A stretch of DNA of 64,000 bases from Isochrysis galbana (GCA_018136815.1 CM030931.1:726511-790510); one strand, 5' to 3'; counted from the first letter of the stretch, positions 9,692 to 19,414 are shown. Program-made: numbers and translations. The notes: a model not told the origin generated them from the sequence alone.

Positions 9692-10009
9692 TCATCTTTA
9701 CGACCAGCTTCCACGGCGCTTATCACGCCTCCAGCAATGACCGCGCTCACCGCCAGAGCACCCGCGATCCAGCCGAGAGGGTTCCAGAAATCGGCGGCGG
9801 CAAACGCGCCAAGGCTAGCGGCAGCTCCTTCAAAACCTAAAGCGACAGCACCAGCTTCAAGAGCCCCAACAGTCGCACCCACAGCCGCCTCCGTAGCTAT
9901 CCCGATTGATTCGGCGGCAGCTGCTTGCAGGGCTGTGCCGCTAACAACGCCCGTCACAGTAGCCACGCCATCGCTAGCGCCCAGAGCCTTGGCGCCCTCA
10001 TCATCACCC
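9688..10009 (-). CDS. Ala/Gly-rich hydrophobic protein
   Basis: At least 92 residues are open on the minus strand, ending at 9688 and overlapping the 3' end of the replicase. In this frame no ATG precedes the hydrophobic part; the frame opens with a basic 'SSKRRREGDDEG' stretch at about 10030, so the start is unresolved (GTG 9966, splicing or frameshifting from the replicase). The body is Ala/Gly/Val-rich with a 'FWNPLGWIAGAL' segment and could insert in or disrupt membranes, as minor capsid or membrane-active viral proteins do. The function is inference. Confidence 0.5.
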
Positions 10010-13000
10010 TCCCTCCTACGTTTGCTTGAGCGATAAAGTCTCTAGGGAGCCCTCGGAGCTCGCAGACACCACGATAGACCCCCTCGTCTTGATAATAGCG
10101 ATCGGCTATGCTGGCTACGCTGACATGACTATGCACGTCGATATCAAACCCCTCCAGCATCATTTGCTGGTATTTCTCGAACCCCTCCCTCAGCACTTGC
10201 GTGTCGATGTCACAGTATCGAGCGCTGTATTTGGTCATGTCGAAATAGCCCGGCGACACTTCGCAATCCCACTCTTTCAGATTTTTGAATAGCGTCACCC
10301 GATCGTCCCTTGCCTTTATCCCCTTCTCCTCCGCGACCTCTGCCTCCTTCTCCGCCTCCCTCGCCTTCTCCTCCAATCGCTCGGCCTTCCGCACGAGCGC
10401 CTGAGTCCCTACCACGTCCGCCTCGGACCTCGCCGCCGTTGCTGCGGCTCTCGCTCGCACGGCATTGCGAGCCTTTCCGGCCCATGCCGCGCCTCGCCCT
10501 TTGACCTCGCGTAGAAGCTTCTCGCGTGAGACGATGCCTTTTAGACGGAAGACAAGGTCATTGGTCATCATGTTGTGCGGCATGAACTCCTTGCTCTGAC
10601 CCAGCTTGAACATTTCTCCGAATTTGCTGAGCGGGTGAGGTATCAGCTTTAGCGTATCGATGAAGAACAGCTCGATACTTCTAGGTTTTATTTCATCATT
10701 AACCTCATGATCGAAATCGATGTATTTCGCATGGGCGCTGTATATGTCAGTACCTTTTTCGACTGTATCAAAGCGAATTAGATATGGCAGCAACTGCGAC
10801 AAATCATACGTTAAATTGTGAACGTGAACGCGAGCTTTGAGAGTCGTTTTATCCTCGAAGTCCCTCGGACCGAAATTGGGGTTAGCCCTATCGATTATCC
10901 ACGAAAGTGCTGCCTTGACTGGGTCGGTGTGTGTATTCACGGTTGCGCTAAATGTAGGTCCTCCGCCTCCTTGAGACACCGAAATCGCATACAGTTGATG
11001 CTTGCCATAGGGGGATGTCTCTGTATCTAGATAGAAGTCTCCATGCATACTGCAATTGCGTGTGCTCTTTTTGATCTCATCAAGCTGCTGCTGGTGGCAT
11101 AGCCCTAGGCGATGGAATTTTTTGTAAAGCCGCTCGGCTTCCTCCTTGTTAATATCCACGAGCTTGGCCATCTTGGAGCGGATTAAAGCCCTCTGCTTCT
11201 CCCAAAACTTCTGCTCCTTGTCATCGAACTCGCCCATATCGTTATACCTGCGTAGCAGTGGAAATAGAGTCGTTTTGTGAGGCTTTGCTGTAAATGGCAT
11301 ATGAATTCCGTGCCTCACCTCCAGATTCATCGATATCTTCTCACAGATCGAGCTAGCTTCATCGTAGTGATCACCATACAGCATTAGTCCATCGAACATC
11401 AGAGTGCATACACTCATATCTAGCTCGCTCTGTACATAGTCAACGGTGTCTAGCAAGAACTCATTTTCATAGTGACAAATGATCAGGTTGAACAATGATC
11501 CCTTACGATTCGGACCGTCTCGAGCCTGGTTGTCGAACTCGCGAGCAATGTCGAGATCACACACCTTCTCGCGAATGTTTTGAAGCTCTTCGAAGAAGTC
11601 CTCGCTGATACCCTTCGGGCAGCGGTTGTGCGAGTTGATGGCCTCTAGGATCAGCTTCTTGGACCCTTCGCCCATCACCTCATAAACAGCTTGGCGATTG
11701 TCGATGAAGTACTCCATGAAGGGACATTCGATACCCTCCTTTTTACACAGCCACACGATTATCCGAGGGTGGGCGTTGGACATGTCCAGATCAGTCGTCT
11801 TGCGACCTAGGAGGAGGCCTCTGATGTCGCTCTTGACCCCTTGCACGCCCCTGTTAGCAAACAGCCGGCCACCGAACTCTTCCTTATCTCCAGCCCTCTT
11901 CGAGAAGCTGTATTCAACCGAGCCATGCCCCTTCCCAATACGTTTTCGAGCATATTCTACATGTTCGCGCGCCTCCTCTTTGTTTTCGCACCCCATCAAC
12001 TCCACTATTTCGTCGGTGCTTGTGTGAGTGAGAGCTGCCACGCCGGCAGGGTCAAGCACCTCAAACAGTTGCGCTACATAGCTCCGATTAAACATCATAC
12101 CATGTTTGAATCTAGCGTCGTCCTCTAGAACGTCCAATTCGGCGAAGTTGCTTCGGTCCATACCTCGCCAGGCGATGTGTTTGTAAATGCGCTCGTCGGA
12201 CGCAGTGAGCGGCTTGAGTAGGTCCGGGATCTCACGCATTAGTTTGAGCAGCTCCCAAGTATCGAGCCCTGGGCGCTCTTTGCTGATGCGCCTATCATTC
12301 GTTCTGAATTCCCACCACCGATCCTTCTCTCTGAGACTTTCCCAATTCTTGAGCGCAAAGCTCGCGATGTCAGTCTCGAAAATCGGGATATAGTGCGAGT
12401 CAATCAATCCTATTTTGATTATTTTTGGTCCTTTCCCGAATCTAACTAAGTTTTTATCGTTCAGCGTCCTTATTTGCAGTTGGATTTCGTCCGATTCACC
12501 GATAAGATCTTTGATGTTAGCCCTTGAAATGCGAGAGCGCATGAAGCGACGCTTTATGCTTTCAATGAGATTGGCGGGCACCCCCGACTCCTCAAGTGCG
12601 TTGATAAGACATGGCGTGTTGTGATTTTCTGCGTCGGTGTGACGCTCATACACCTGGATGCGCTCCAATATGGGCAGGATGTGCTGCCTGAATTCGTGGC
12701 ATCCAAATACATTCAAATTGATGTACCACTTGAAAAACTCACCATTGGGGCGGCTCCAATTGAAGTTGCTCGGATGGTGCACATCTCGGATACTGAGGGA
12801 CACTGGACCACTGGCCATCTTCATCATCGCTTCGACCTCTTCGTAATCGCTCTCGTATTGTTCACCCTCCTCTGCATCATAACCATTTTCCAAACGATCG
12901 AGAAAAGTTGGTGTCAGTGTCCAGTATTTTGACATGATCGTCTTGTTCTTGCCTTTGCCAGTCGGTATCTCCATCTGCACAATGTATTTATTTTGAATGA

Positions 13001-13193
13001 CCTGCTCTGCATATCTATTCTTTAACACGTAAGCAATCTGAGCGGCGCTGTCCACAATATATCGTTCGTTAGCTGCAGGCTTGCTTGTTCGACTCGAAAG
13101 GTCGCGTCTCCATCGCCTCTCTTCACGTCGGGTAAAGCTCATGTCCGACGCTCCGTAGCGATACTCTGTGAGGGTTGTCTGTCTGAGTGCCAT
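9954..13193 (-). CDS. composite replicase: TV-Pol-like palm plus PolB-type exonuclease
   Basis: This encodes 1079 aa from ATG 13193. Residues ~420-660 carry polymerase-palm motifs in the style of the transposon/virus TV-Pol family: TTDLDMSNAHPRI (motif A), a KKLILEAINS helix (motif B) and LMFDGLMLYGD (motif C). Residues ~725-1060 resemble the exonuclease of protein-primed PolB: DFYLDTETSPYG (Exo I), VHVHNLTYDLSQLL (Exo II), YSARYCDIDTQVL (Exo III), then RDFIAQANVGGRV. The protein stops 14 residues after GGR, exactly where a PolB palm would begin. A charged coiled coil (~935-990) sits between Exo II and III. It was probably the element's own proofreading polymerase; no helicase is visible. Confidence 0.75.
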   Translation of the reverse strand: MALRQTTLTEYRYGASDMSFTRREERRWRRDLSSRTSKPAANERYIVDSAAQIAYVLKNRYAEQVIQNKYIVQMEIPTGKGKNKTIMSKYWTLTPTFLDRLENGYDAEEGEQYESDYEEVEAMMKMASGPVSLSIRDVHHPSNFNWSRPNGEFFKWYINLNVFGCHEFRQHILPILERIQVYERHTDAENHNTPCLINALEESGVPANLIESIKRRFMRSRISRANIKDLIGESDEIQLQIRTLNDKNLVRFGKGPKIIKIGLIDSHYIPIFETDIASFALKNWESLREKDRWWEFRTNDRRISKERPGLDTWELLKLMREIPDLLKPLTASDERIYKHIAWRGMDRSNFAELDVLEDDARFKHGMMFNRSYVAQLFEVLDPAGVAALTHTSTDEIVELMGCENKEEAREHVEYARKRIGKGHGSVEYSFSKRAGDKEEFGGRLFANRGVQGVKSDIRGLLLGRKTTDLDMSNAHPRIIVWLCKKEGIECPFMEYFIDNRQAVYEVMGEGSKKLILEAINSHNRCPKGISEDFFEELQNIREKVCDLDIAREFDNQARDGPNRKGSLFNLIICHYENEFLLDTVDYVQSELDMSVCTLMFDGLMLYGDHYDEASSICEKISMNLEVRHGIHMPFTAKPHKTTLFPLLRRYNDMGEFDDKEQKFWEKQRALIRSKMAKLVDINKEEAERLYKKFHRLGLCHQQQLDEIKKSTRNCSMHGDFYLDTETSPYGKHQLYAISVSQGGGGPTFSATVNTHTDPVKAALSWIIDRANPNFGPRDFEDKTTLKARVHVHNLTYDLSQLLPYLIRFDTVEKGTDIYSAHAKYIDFDHEVNDEIKPRSIELFFIDTLKLIPHPLSKFGEMFKLGQSKEFMPHNMMTNDLVFRLKGIVSREKLLREVKGRGAAWAGKARNAVRARAAATAARSEADVVGTQALVRKAERLEEKAREAEKEAEVAEEKGIKARDDRVTLFKNLKEWDCEVSPGYFDMTKYSARYCDIDTQVLREGFEKYQQMMLEGFDIDVHSHVSVASIADRYYQDEGVYRGVCELRGLPRDFIAQANVGGRVMMRAPRLWALAMAWLL

Positions 13194-13205
13194 GATGGGT
13201 TGGTG

Positions 13206-13240
13206 CTTGTCTGATATAGGCTGCAGAAATTTTTTGCTCG
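13206..13240 (-). promoter_or_regulatory. A/T-tract promoter-like element of the replicase
   Basis: Read on the minus strand, 'cgcgagcaaaaaatttctg' lies ~30 bp upstream of the replicase ATG. Similar tracts precede the SSB-like gene ('gggaaatttttttctg' at ~8617) and the DUF5754-like gene ('aagaatttttttt' at ~9358). The shared aaattt core with a trailing 'ctg' or 'tcgcg' suggests a common, virus-style promoter. No expression evidence is available. Confidence 0.4.
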
Positions 13241-13344
13241 CGTCTCCACTTTTGGTAGAAGTTAAAAAGTGGGTGGGTGGGTGGGTGGGTGGTGTCTACC
13301 CTATGGCACAGAAAAAAAATTCTCGCGTCCCCACCCTTCGTGGA

Positions 13345-14031
13345 CCGTCACCACCCCCTTCGTGGACCCTCCCCGCCCTTCCCCCGGCTGCGTGCGGCTG
13401 CGTGCGGCTGCGTGCGGCTGCGTGCGGCTGCGTGCGGCTGCGTGCGGGGCGCCTCTCTCAGGACACCTGCGGCACACGCGGGACCACCTTCGTGGACCAC
13501 ACACACCACAGGTGCGCTGCGTCGATACATACATGCACCAACCGAAGAGCAGCAGAGACCGGGCGAGGCACGCGGGCGGGCGAGGCAGGCGGAACAGGCG
13601 AGGCAGGCGGAACAGGCGAGGCGGAACAGGCGAGGCAGGACAGGCGAGGCAGGACAGGCGGGGCAGGCGGGGGGCGGGCGAGGCGGGCAGGACAGGACGT
13701 GCTGGTCCACGAAGGTGCTGGACATGAGGAGGTGCCAGATGGGGGACACATAGCAGTAGGGGGAGGACATGAAACTATATTAATAGCATGCGGAACCCTC
13801 CTTGCGCTAAACCACTTACCGTGCCCCACTGGTACGGCCGCCTGACCTCAGGGTCGCGCGATCGAACCCAGGTCGGACCTCACCTCTAGCTCAGCAATTT
13901 TTTTTCCTCGCGGCCCCAACCCTAACCCTAGCCCCGGACCACTAACCCTAATCTCGAATGACAGGCTTCAGATGGGCCCCCTCGAGGCACTTCGATCTAC
14001 TGTACCAAATCCCCCACTTCCTCTATCTACT
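13345..14031 (-). repeat. right terminal inverted repeat
   Basis: This is the inverted copy of 7383-8178, about 687 bp. It has six units of the 10-bp repeat (13387-13446), the same 'ccttcgtggacc' iterons (two more lie just inside at ~13335 and ~13358), the degenerate 'ggcgaggcagg' array, the tRNA-promoter-like block (~13815-13890), telomere-like 'ccctaaccct' at ~13917 and the terminal 'cctctatctact'. Near-identity outside the tandem arrays suggests recent insertion or ongoing copy correction. Confidence 0.9.
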
Positions 14032-15010
14032 CCTTATCGTCCGGACGGGTGTGGTACCCCCTGTCTCTTCGATCGTCGCGCACTATTCTTATAGTTCGTC
14101 GTTCGTCGTTCGTCGTTCGTCGTTCGTCGTTCGTTCTTCGATTCTCGATTCTCGATTCTCATCGTTCCGCGTCCTTATCGTTCTTCGTTTCTCGTTCTCG
14201 ATTCTCGATTCTCGTCGTTCCGCGTTCTTCGTTTCTCGTTCTCGATTCTCGATTCCCGTCGTTCCGCGTTCTCATCGGTCCTCGATTGTTCGTAAGTTCT
14301 TGGTGCGTCGCTCATCACGTCTTCTGTCTTGGTTCGGCGTTAGGCGCGCGGCTCTCCCTCCATTCGGATTTATTGTTTCATTCGCTCTTCAGATTTATTG
14401 TTTCATTCGCTCTTCGGATTTATTCGCTCTTCGCTCTTGGCTCATTCGGTCTCGTTCAGGATTGCTCTTCTGCCTTTCTCGTGGCTTGCTTGGAGCTCTC
14501 CGATGTCCGATGTCCGTTAGGTTCTCTTCTTTCCTCGCGGGACGCTCGATCCTAGCAGGGGGGTGTCGCATTCGCGAATCGACACTCGTTAGGCTTCGCT
14601 CTTCTCTTCGTCGTTCGGTATTTATCGTTATAATTCTCTCGTTCTCGTTCTCGGTCAAAAGCTTCGCTTGGATGCATGGGATCGTGGGTTGTGGAGCGCC
14701 CTCTCTCTTCCTCTCGAAAGAGAAGGGAAGTTTCCCCACCTTTCTTCCTCCCAGGCGCCTCGCAGATAGGTTTAATTCGCTATCTCCCCTGCGGTTCTTT
14801 ATCTGCTTCTGGGGGCAATCAGGTTTAATTTGCGACCTCTTCGCATCTCCCCCTTAGGCACATCGCACTCCTTTCGTCTTTCGTCTTATTTGGTAGGTCT
14901 CTTGGAATCCTGCGTAGCAAGATTGCCCCTCGATTCCGTTATGGTGCGATTCCCGTTCCAGACAAGATCGCCGACAGATCGCCCTTTGATCGTCGTCCGT
15001 TGTTGTCTGA
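14032..15010 (+). mobile_element. gypsy LTR (right part) and leader copy 2
   Basis: The LTR resumes with 'ccttatcgtccggacgggtg', matching 59633-59650. A minisatellite of 'gttcgtc' and 'gattctc' units fills 14095-14260. The palindromic motif at 14563 opens the ~400-bp leader shared with 5289 and 20906. This is the only copy in the window in which the leader is continuous with LTR sequence upstream. Confidence 0.7.
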
Positions 15011-15019
15011 TCGGAGTGT

Positions 15020-15420
15020 TTGGGTTTGATTTCAGTCGAGTTATGTGAGAAAGTCGTGGGGCGAGAGTCGGGGTGTTTTCCTGGGTGTCGTTGTCCGTCG
15101 TCCTGTCGTCAGTCGTCATCCGTCGTCGCTCTCGCTCTCGTCGCTCTCGCTCTCGTAACACTCGTACCCAACAAACTCGCCTCGCCTCGCCAGCCCCTGC
15201 CATCACAGCCCTCCTCTCACTCGCCCTCGCCTCTTGCCGCTCGTTCCATGTCGTTCTCGCCGCCGTCCTCGCCCTCGCTCAAGCCCGCCTGCCCGCCTTC
15301 CTCTGCTGACGGGCTTCAGCCCGTCATCGTCTCCGAAGCCGTCTCCTCAGCCGCGCCTGCCGCCGGCTTGCCACCTTCCTCATTGCCCTCAGGCCCTAAG
15401 GGCCATCCCAATTCGTCAGA
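15020..15420 (+). pseudogene. gypsy gag, truncated 5' part
   Basis: The frame parallels 21359-21760, including a Met-Ser start (MSFSPPSSPSLKPACPPSS at ~15248) and a Ser/Pro/Ala-rich stretch. Similarity to the fuller gag breaks at ~15420 after 'caattcgtcaga', where an unrelated tandem repeat begins. Only the first ~60 gag codons after the Met-Ser start remain, so this is a non-functional fragment. Confidence 0.7.
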
Positions 15421-15897
15421 TTGCCGTGACTGTCTGTGTGGCCCCAGCGTATTTGGTGTCTGGCGGGGCCCCCCATTCAGGTGGATCATCGAAATCGGGC
15501 ACGAAGCACGAAGCGCGGCCGGCATCGGTTGGAAGTTGGGCTCTCCGGGCCTCCCTAGGCGACGTCAGACGCCAACGTCCAACGTTCAAAGGGTGCCACG
15601 GATGGCTGATTTCGACGAGGTTTCGGCGCGCGGCTTGCCCGATTGGCGTGACTGTGCGGGTGGCCCCAGTGTATTTGGTGTCTCGCGGCCCCCCCCACAT
15701 GAATGGATCGTCGAAATCGCGCACGCAGCGCGCCCGGAATCAGTTCGAAGTTGGGCTCTCCGGGCCTCACTCGGAGACGTTGGACGTTCAATGGGCTCAG
15801 CGGATGGCTGATTTCGACGAGGTTTCGGCGCGCGTCCCGCCCGATTGGCGTGAGTGTGCGGGTGGCCCCTGTGTATCTGGTGTCTGGCGGGGCCGGG
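15421..15897 (+). repeat. ~200-228-bp tandem repeat, ~2.2 copies
   Basis: Units start near 15422, 15650 and 15849, each with 'cgtgactgtgcgggtggccc', 'gtatttggtgtct', 'atcgtcgaaatcg', 'gttgggctctccgggcctc' and 'atggctgatttcgacgaggt'. Units 1 and 2 differ by an indel of ~28 bp and scattered changes. ORFs run through both strands because the unit lacks stops; I see no reason to call a protein. Confidence 0.8.
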
Positions 15898-15899
15898 TC

Positions 15900-16488
15900 T
15901 GAGGCCCAAAGGACATCGAATATGAATATGTGCTAGATGGGTATAATTTTCCGGGGTTTCTACCGCTTTACTTTGTTGTATTTCCTCAATCCTAGCTATC
16001 TCATTTTTACACCCTTAAAGAAGTTAAAAAATAGTGTTTGACCGCCCTACCTAGACCTTGTTGCCTCCTAGCGCCCGGCACTACCAATGCTAGGGGGGCC
16101 TTCGTTTGTTAGGCCTAGGCCCCCCTAGCTAGGGTTAGAATGGCCCTGAGAGGGTTAGGATTAGCATGGACCTCGACCCTAGAAGCCAGAATCTTCAAAA
16201 AATTAAGTCGTCTTCTATTTGGATGCGTTGAATCTGCAACGAGTGGGCCAAACCAAAACCAAAACAACGACGCATGCGTCCCGCCGCCAACAAACAAGTG
16301 GACAATCCATCATTCGCCCAACGGTGATACGCGACTATTGCAGAATATCGACCCCGTCCATGCTGCGTGCGCAATTGAACACTTTCACGTCAGGATATGA
16401 CATGACGCGCACCATGTGACAACCACATCCAACAAACATCGTCGGCATCTAGCCTCTAGCGTTGTGTCAGCTGCATTCTAACTCCCAT
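15900..16488. other. intergenic, with a family B terminal repeat
   Basis: The main landmark is TGTTTGACCGCCCTA at 16036-16050, the exact inverse of the family B 5' terminus at 2179 and 26559, preceded by 'gttaaaaaatag'. This marks the right end of a family B insertion. The rest, to the folD stop, shows no gene; it must hold the 3' UTR and terminator of folD, which lies on the minus strand. Confidence 0.5.
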
Positions 16489-18571
16489 CTATTCAGACTG
16501 CTGTGGCGTCGATGACGCGGTTTTGGTACGGCGCAAGGGGATGCGGGGCAAGCCGAGTGAGGCACGTGTCAAATTGAGCGTGTTCTTCAATAGCATAGCG
16601 ATGGTCATGGGCCCGACGCCTGCGATTCAGAAGGACACGAGATCAAATTTGTTGACGCGTCTAGACTACTACAAGGTGCTTGCTCGCTCTCGACCGCGCA
16701 TCCACAGGAGCGGCATCACCTCCAGGAACAGGAGTAATGGCCCCAGCAACGTGGCGGGCCCCCTCGAAATCAACGTCACCACAAAGTTTGTAGCCACGCT
16801 TGTCATCCGGAGCTGGCTTCGAGTTGACGCCAACATCGATAACCGTGGCACCGGGCTTGATCCAATCTGCCTTAACCTGTGTTGGGCATCATCGCGAGAC
16901 TCAGAAGGCTATAGGCACCAAGAAGGGCGGCCACGAGGCAACGAATCAGTCATCGCTTTACACTACCGTCCTGTTGGCGACCGCGGTGAGCAACACCACA
17001 CGTGGTCTGCCTTCCATAGCACCCTGATGGCACATGATGTGTCCGATTGGCTTGGACGTGGGGTCACATCTGCACCCCAAGGGCACGGCAACTCACACAC
17101 GCACGCACCATTTCGGCCCGTCCAATCGCTGCAATGATGATGTCAGCCCTCCTGCAATGACCCGGAAGGTCGTTGGTGCGCGAATGGCAGGTGGTCACAG
17201 TAGCGTCCATCGACTGGAGCAGGTGTGCGACGGGCATGCCGACGATATTGGAGCGACCAAGAACCACAACTTCTTTGCCGGCGACCTCGATATTGGAACG
17301 CTGCAACAACTCGACGCATCCCGCCGGCGTGCAGCTAAGAGGCGTAGCATGGCAAGGCAGCGCGCGTCAAATGGCTCTCGGCATGCAGAGGCAGGCAGGC
17401 AAGCACGAGGGTGACCCAATTGAACAAGCAGTCAATCAGGCTCAGGTAGCTCCCTGTGTCGGCTAGGCCCTTATGGGAACACACTCACGGAAGCGCCATC
17501 GGCGGCTGACCACCTCGCAAGCACATGCGGCCAATATTCTCCGAGGAAAAGCCGTCAACATCCTTGGATACGAGGATGGACTCGAGCACCTACCACACAT
17601 AGGTGTGAACAATCATGACTGAGCTGTCATGGAGCAAGGAGTGAGATGGCGCGTTGTGTGGTATGATGATGCTGCGGAAAGAGAGTGAGGGATGAGTGGC
17701 GATGAGGTCATGTAAGGACATTATCCATTGAGTTATCGTGCATGAGTTGAACTCGTGCCCGTAAGCATACCTTGGCCTCATCAATGTGTCGGGGCAAAGG
17801 CAATTGCACGAGAATACCGTGAACCTTGGGGTCCTTATTCAGCTCAGCAACACATTGCAGGAGCTCATCCTTCAATGTCAGAAAAGCAGGGATGTGGGAT
17901 GAGTTGACACCATCTTGCGACAGCCCGCTCAGAACTGTTGGCTCATCCGCCACGTCCTACACGCCTCAGCGCTCGCTCGGTTTCTCTCCACTTCGATTGA
18001 GTCGCTCGTGGATCCGAGGGCTTCATGGTAGCTGAACGATGATTTCGTCTGCGCACGCATGGAAGTGACTCTGCGAGCCGCGTGCGCCACACGCGTCGGC
18101 TCGACGTGACGGGCGCACCTGGGTGACACTCTCCTCGAAGGTTTTGTCGACCGAGTAGAATCCCACCTCGGCGGCGGCCTTCTTCTTCATCCGGACATAG
18201 GTGGCCGAGTCGGTCCGGTTGCCAACGAGCACAACGGCGAGGCCTGGCGTGACGCCGTGAGTCTGCTTGAGCTCGTCTGCGGCGGTCTTGATCTCTGCGC
18301 GGACTGTCGCCGCAATCGCCTTGCCGTCGATGATGCGTGCGCCTTCCTCGCAGCCCACCGAGGGAGAGCCAGCTGTCTCTGCAGGAGAGGGGGCGAGCAT
18401 CGAGGCGGAGACTGTGAGGGGACGTGAGAGGGAGTAGGCGACGGAGCCCGCGAGAGAGAGCGGGCGGATGGCGATGCCGTCACGCCCGTGCAGCCCGGCG
18501 TGCACGCCCAGCGCGACGCTCGCGCCGAGGGAGCCCGCGAGCGCGAGCCGCAGCGTGCGCAGTCGCAGCAT
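16489..18571 (-). CDS. folD: bifunctional methylenetetrahydrofolate dehydrogenase/cyclohydrolase (FolD), six exons
   Basis: Exons on the minus strand are 18571-18119, 17956-17771, 17589-17489, 17334-17109, 16876-16720 and 16619-16489. All introns are GT-AG and phases agree, giving 417 aa. The protein interconverts 5,10-methylene- and 10-formyl-tetrahydrofolate. Seen: [24 protein letters not shown] (the catalytic Y..K), [50 protein letters not shown] (NADP loop), [18 protein letters not shown]. The ~75-residue N-terminal extension is Arg/Ala/Ser-rich and looks like a mitochondrial or plastid transit peptide. A C-terminal basic tail follows. Confidence 0.93.
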
Positions 18572-19414
18572 CGCTGGCGCGCCGCCGCCGCCGCTCGAGC
18601 TGAGAGTGGGGAGGGAGCGGGGGGGGGGGGGGCAGGGGGGAGAGGTTTCTTTACTTTCAGAGTTGATGAACAGAAGAGAAAGAAAAGAGTGAGAAGAGAG
18701 AATAGGACAAAATTGTGAGGCGGAGACTCATAATACTCCAAGCAGTAATAGAGAAGAAAGGGATCACGAGATGGAGAGAGAGAAGAGAAATAGGAATTGG
18801 AGACGACCTCGAGAGAGAGAGATCAGAGTAAATACGCGAGGTATGAAGTTTAGGCCCGGCCCCTCTCGGACAGACTGGACACACTGCGGCGCCGAGAGGA
18901 GAGAGAGAGAGAGAGAGTCAGTGCGAGATGAGGGGGGGTGGGGAAAAAACGATGAAAGTGGCGCGCGGGACTTCATGATATGGGACGCGGCGGCGGCCCA
19001 GAAGTCCGAAACAACGCTGGGAGGAGAGGTAAAGAAGGCTCCCCGCTTCCTGGTTGAATCTCTTCCTCTCTACTTTACCTTCCCTCTCTCTCTTCGTTCT
19101 TCTCTCTCCTGAGAGGGTGACGGCGGCGGCCCCCCCAGGTATTCCATACAACAATAGTCCCACCCGGATAGAAGGATAGAAAGGCGAATAAACCGTAGAG
19201 CGCGCTCGTCCACTCCCTGCCGCTGTCTCCCCCCATCCACCCAAAGCTCTCCTCTCTCCCTAGGCTCTCCTCTCTTCCTAAGCTCTTCTCTCCCGCCGCC
19301 AAGCTCTCCGCCCTTACTTCTCCACCTTTGTGCACCAGCACGCGCCCCACCGCGCCGCACTCGACCGCCTCCACGACACCTCCCCTCCCCACCCTCCCCC
19401 AAAAGCGTTGGCGG
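18572..19414. other. divergent promoter region, GA/CT-rich
   Basis: The segment lies between folD (-) and the RING gene (+), so it should hold both promoters. It contains a G run at ~18620-18640, (ga)n near 18900-18920 and CT-rich DNA at 19060-19110 and 19220-19400. No gene is supported; long frames here reflect low complexity. Confidence 0.5.

Larger units (their letters stand above)
7383..14031. mobile_element. 6.65-kb linear TIR element (Polinton/transpoviron-like) with five genes
   Basis: Both ends carry the same sequence inverted, starting 'agtagatagagg' on the left and ending 'cctctatctact' on the right. The empty site can be reconstructed from the related LTR at 59600-59650, which puts the boundaries at 7383 and 14031 with at most a 2-bp (CC) duplication. 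Inside are three plus-strand genes (GIY-YIG nuclease, OB-fold-like, DUF5754-like) and two minus-strand genes (hydrophobic protein, 1079-aa replicase). AT-rich 'aaattttt' tracts precede three of the genes. No capsid, ATPase, protease, integrase or tyrosine recombinase is visible, so it looks like a linear plasmid, transpoviron or Polinton-like relative rather than a complete virus. Confidence 0.85.
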
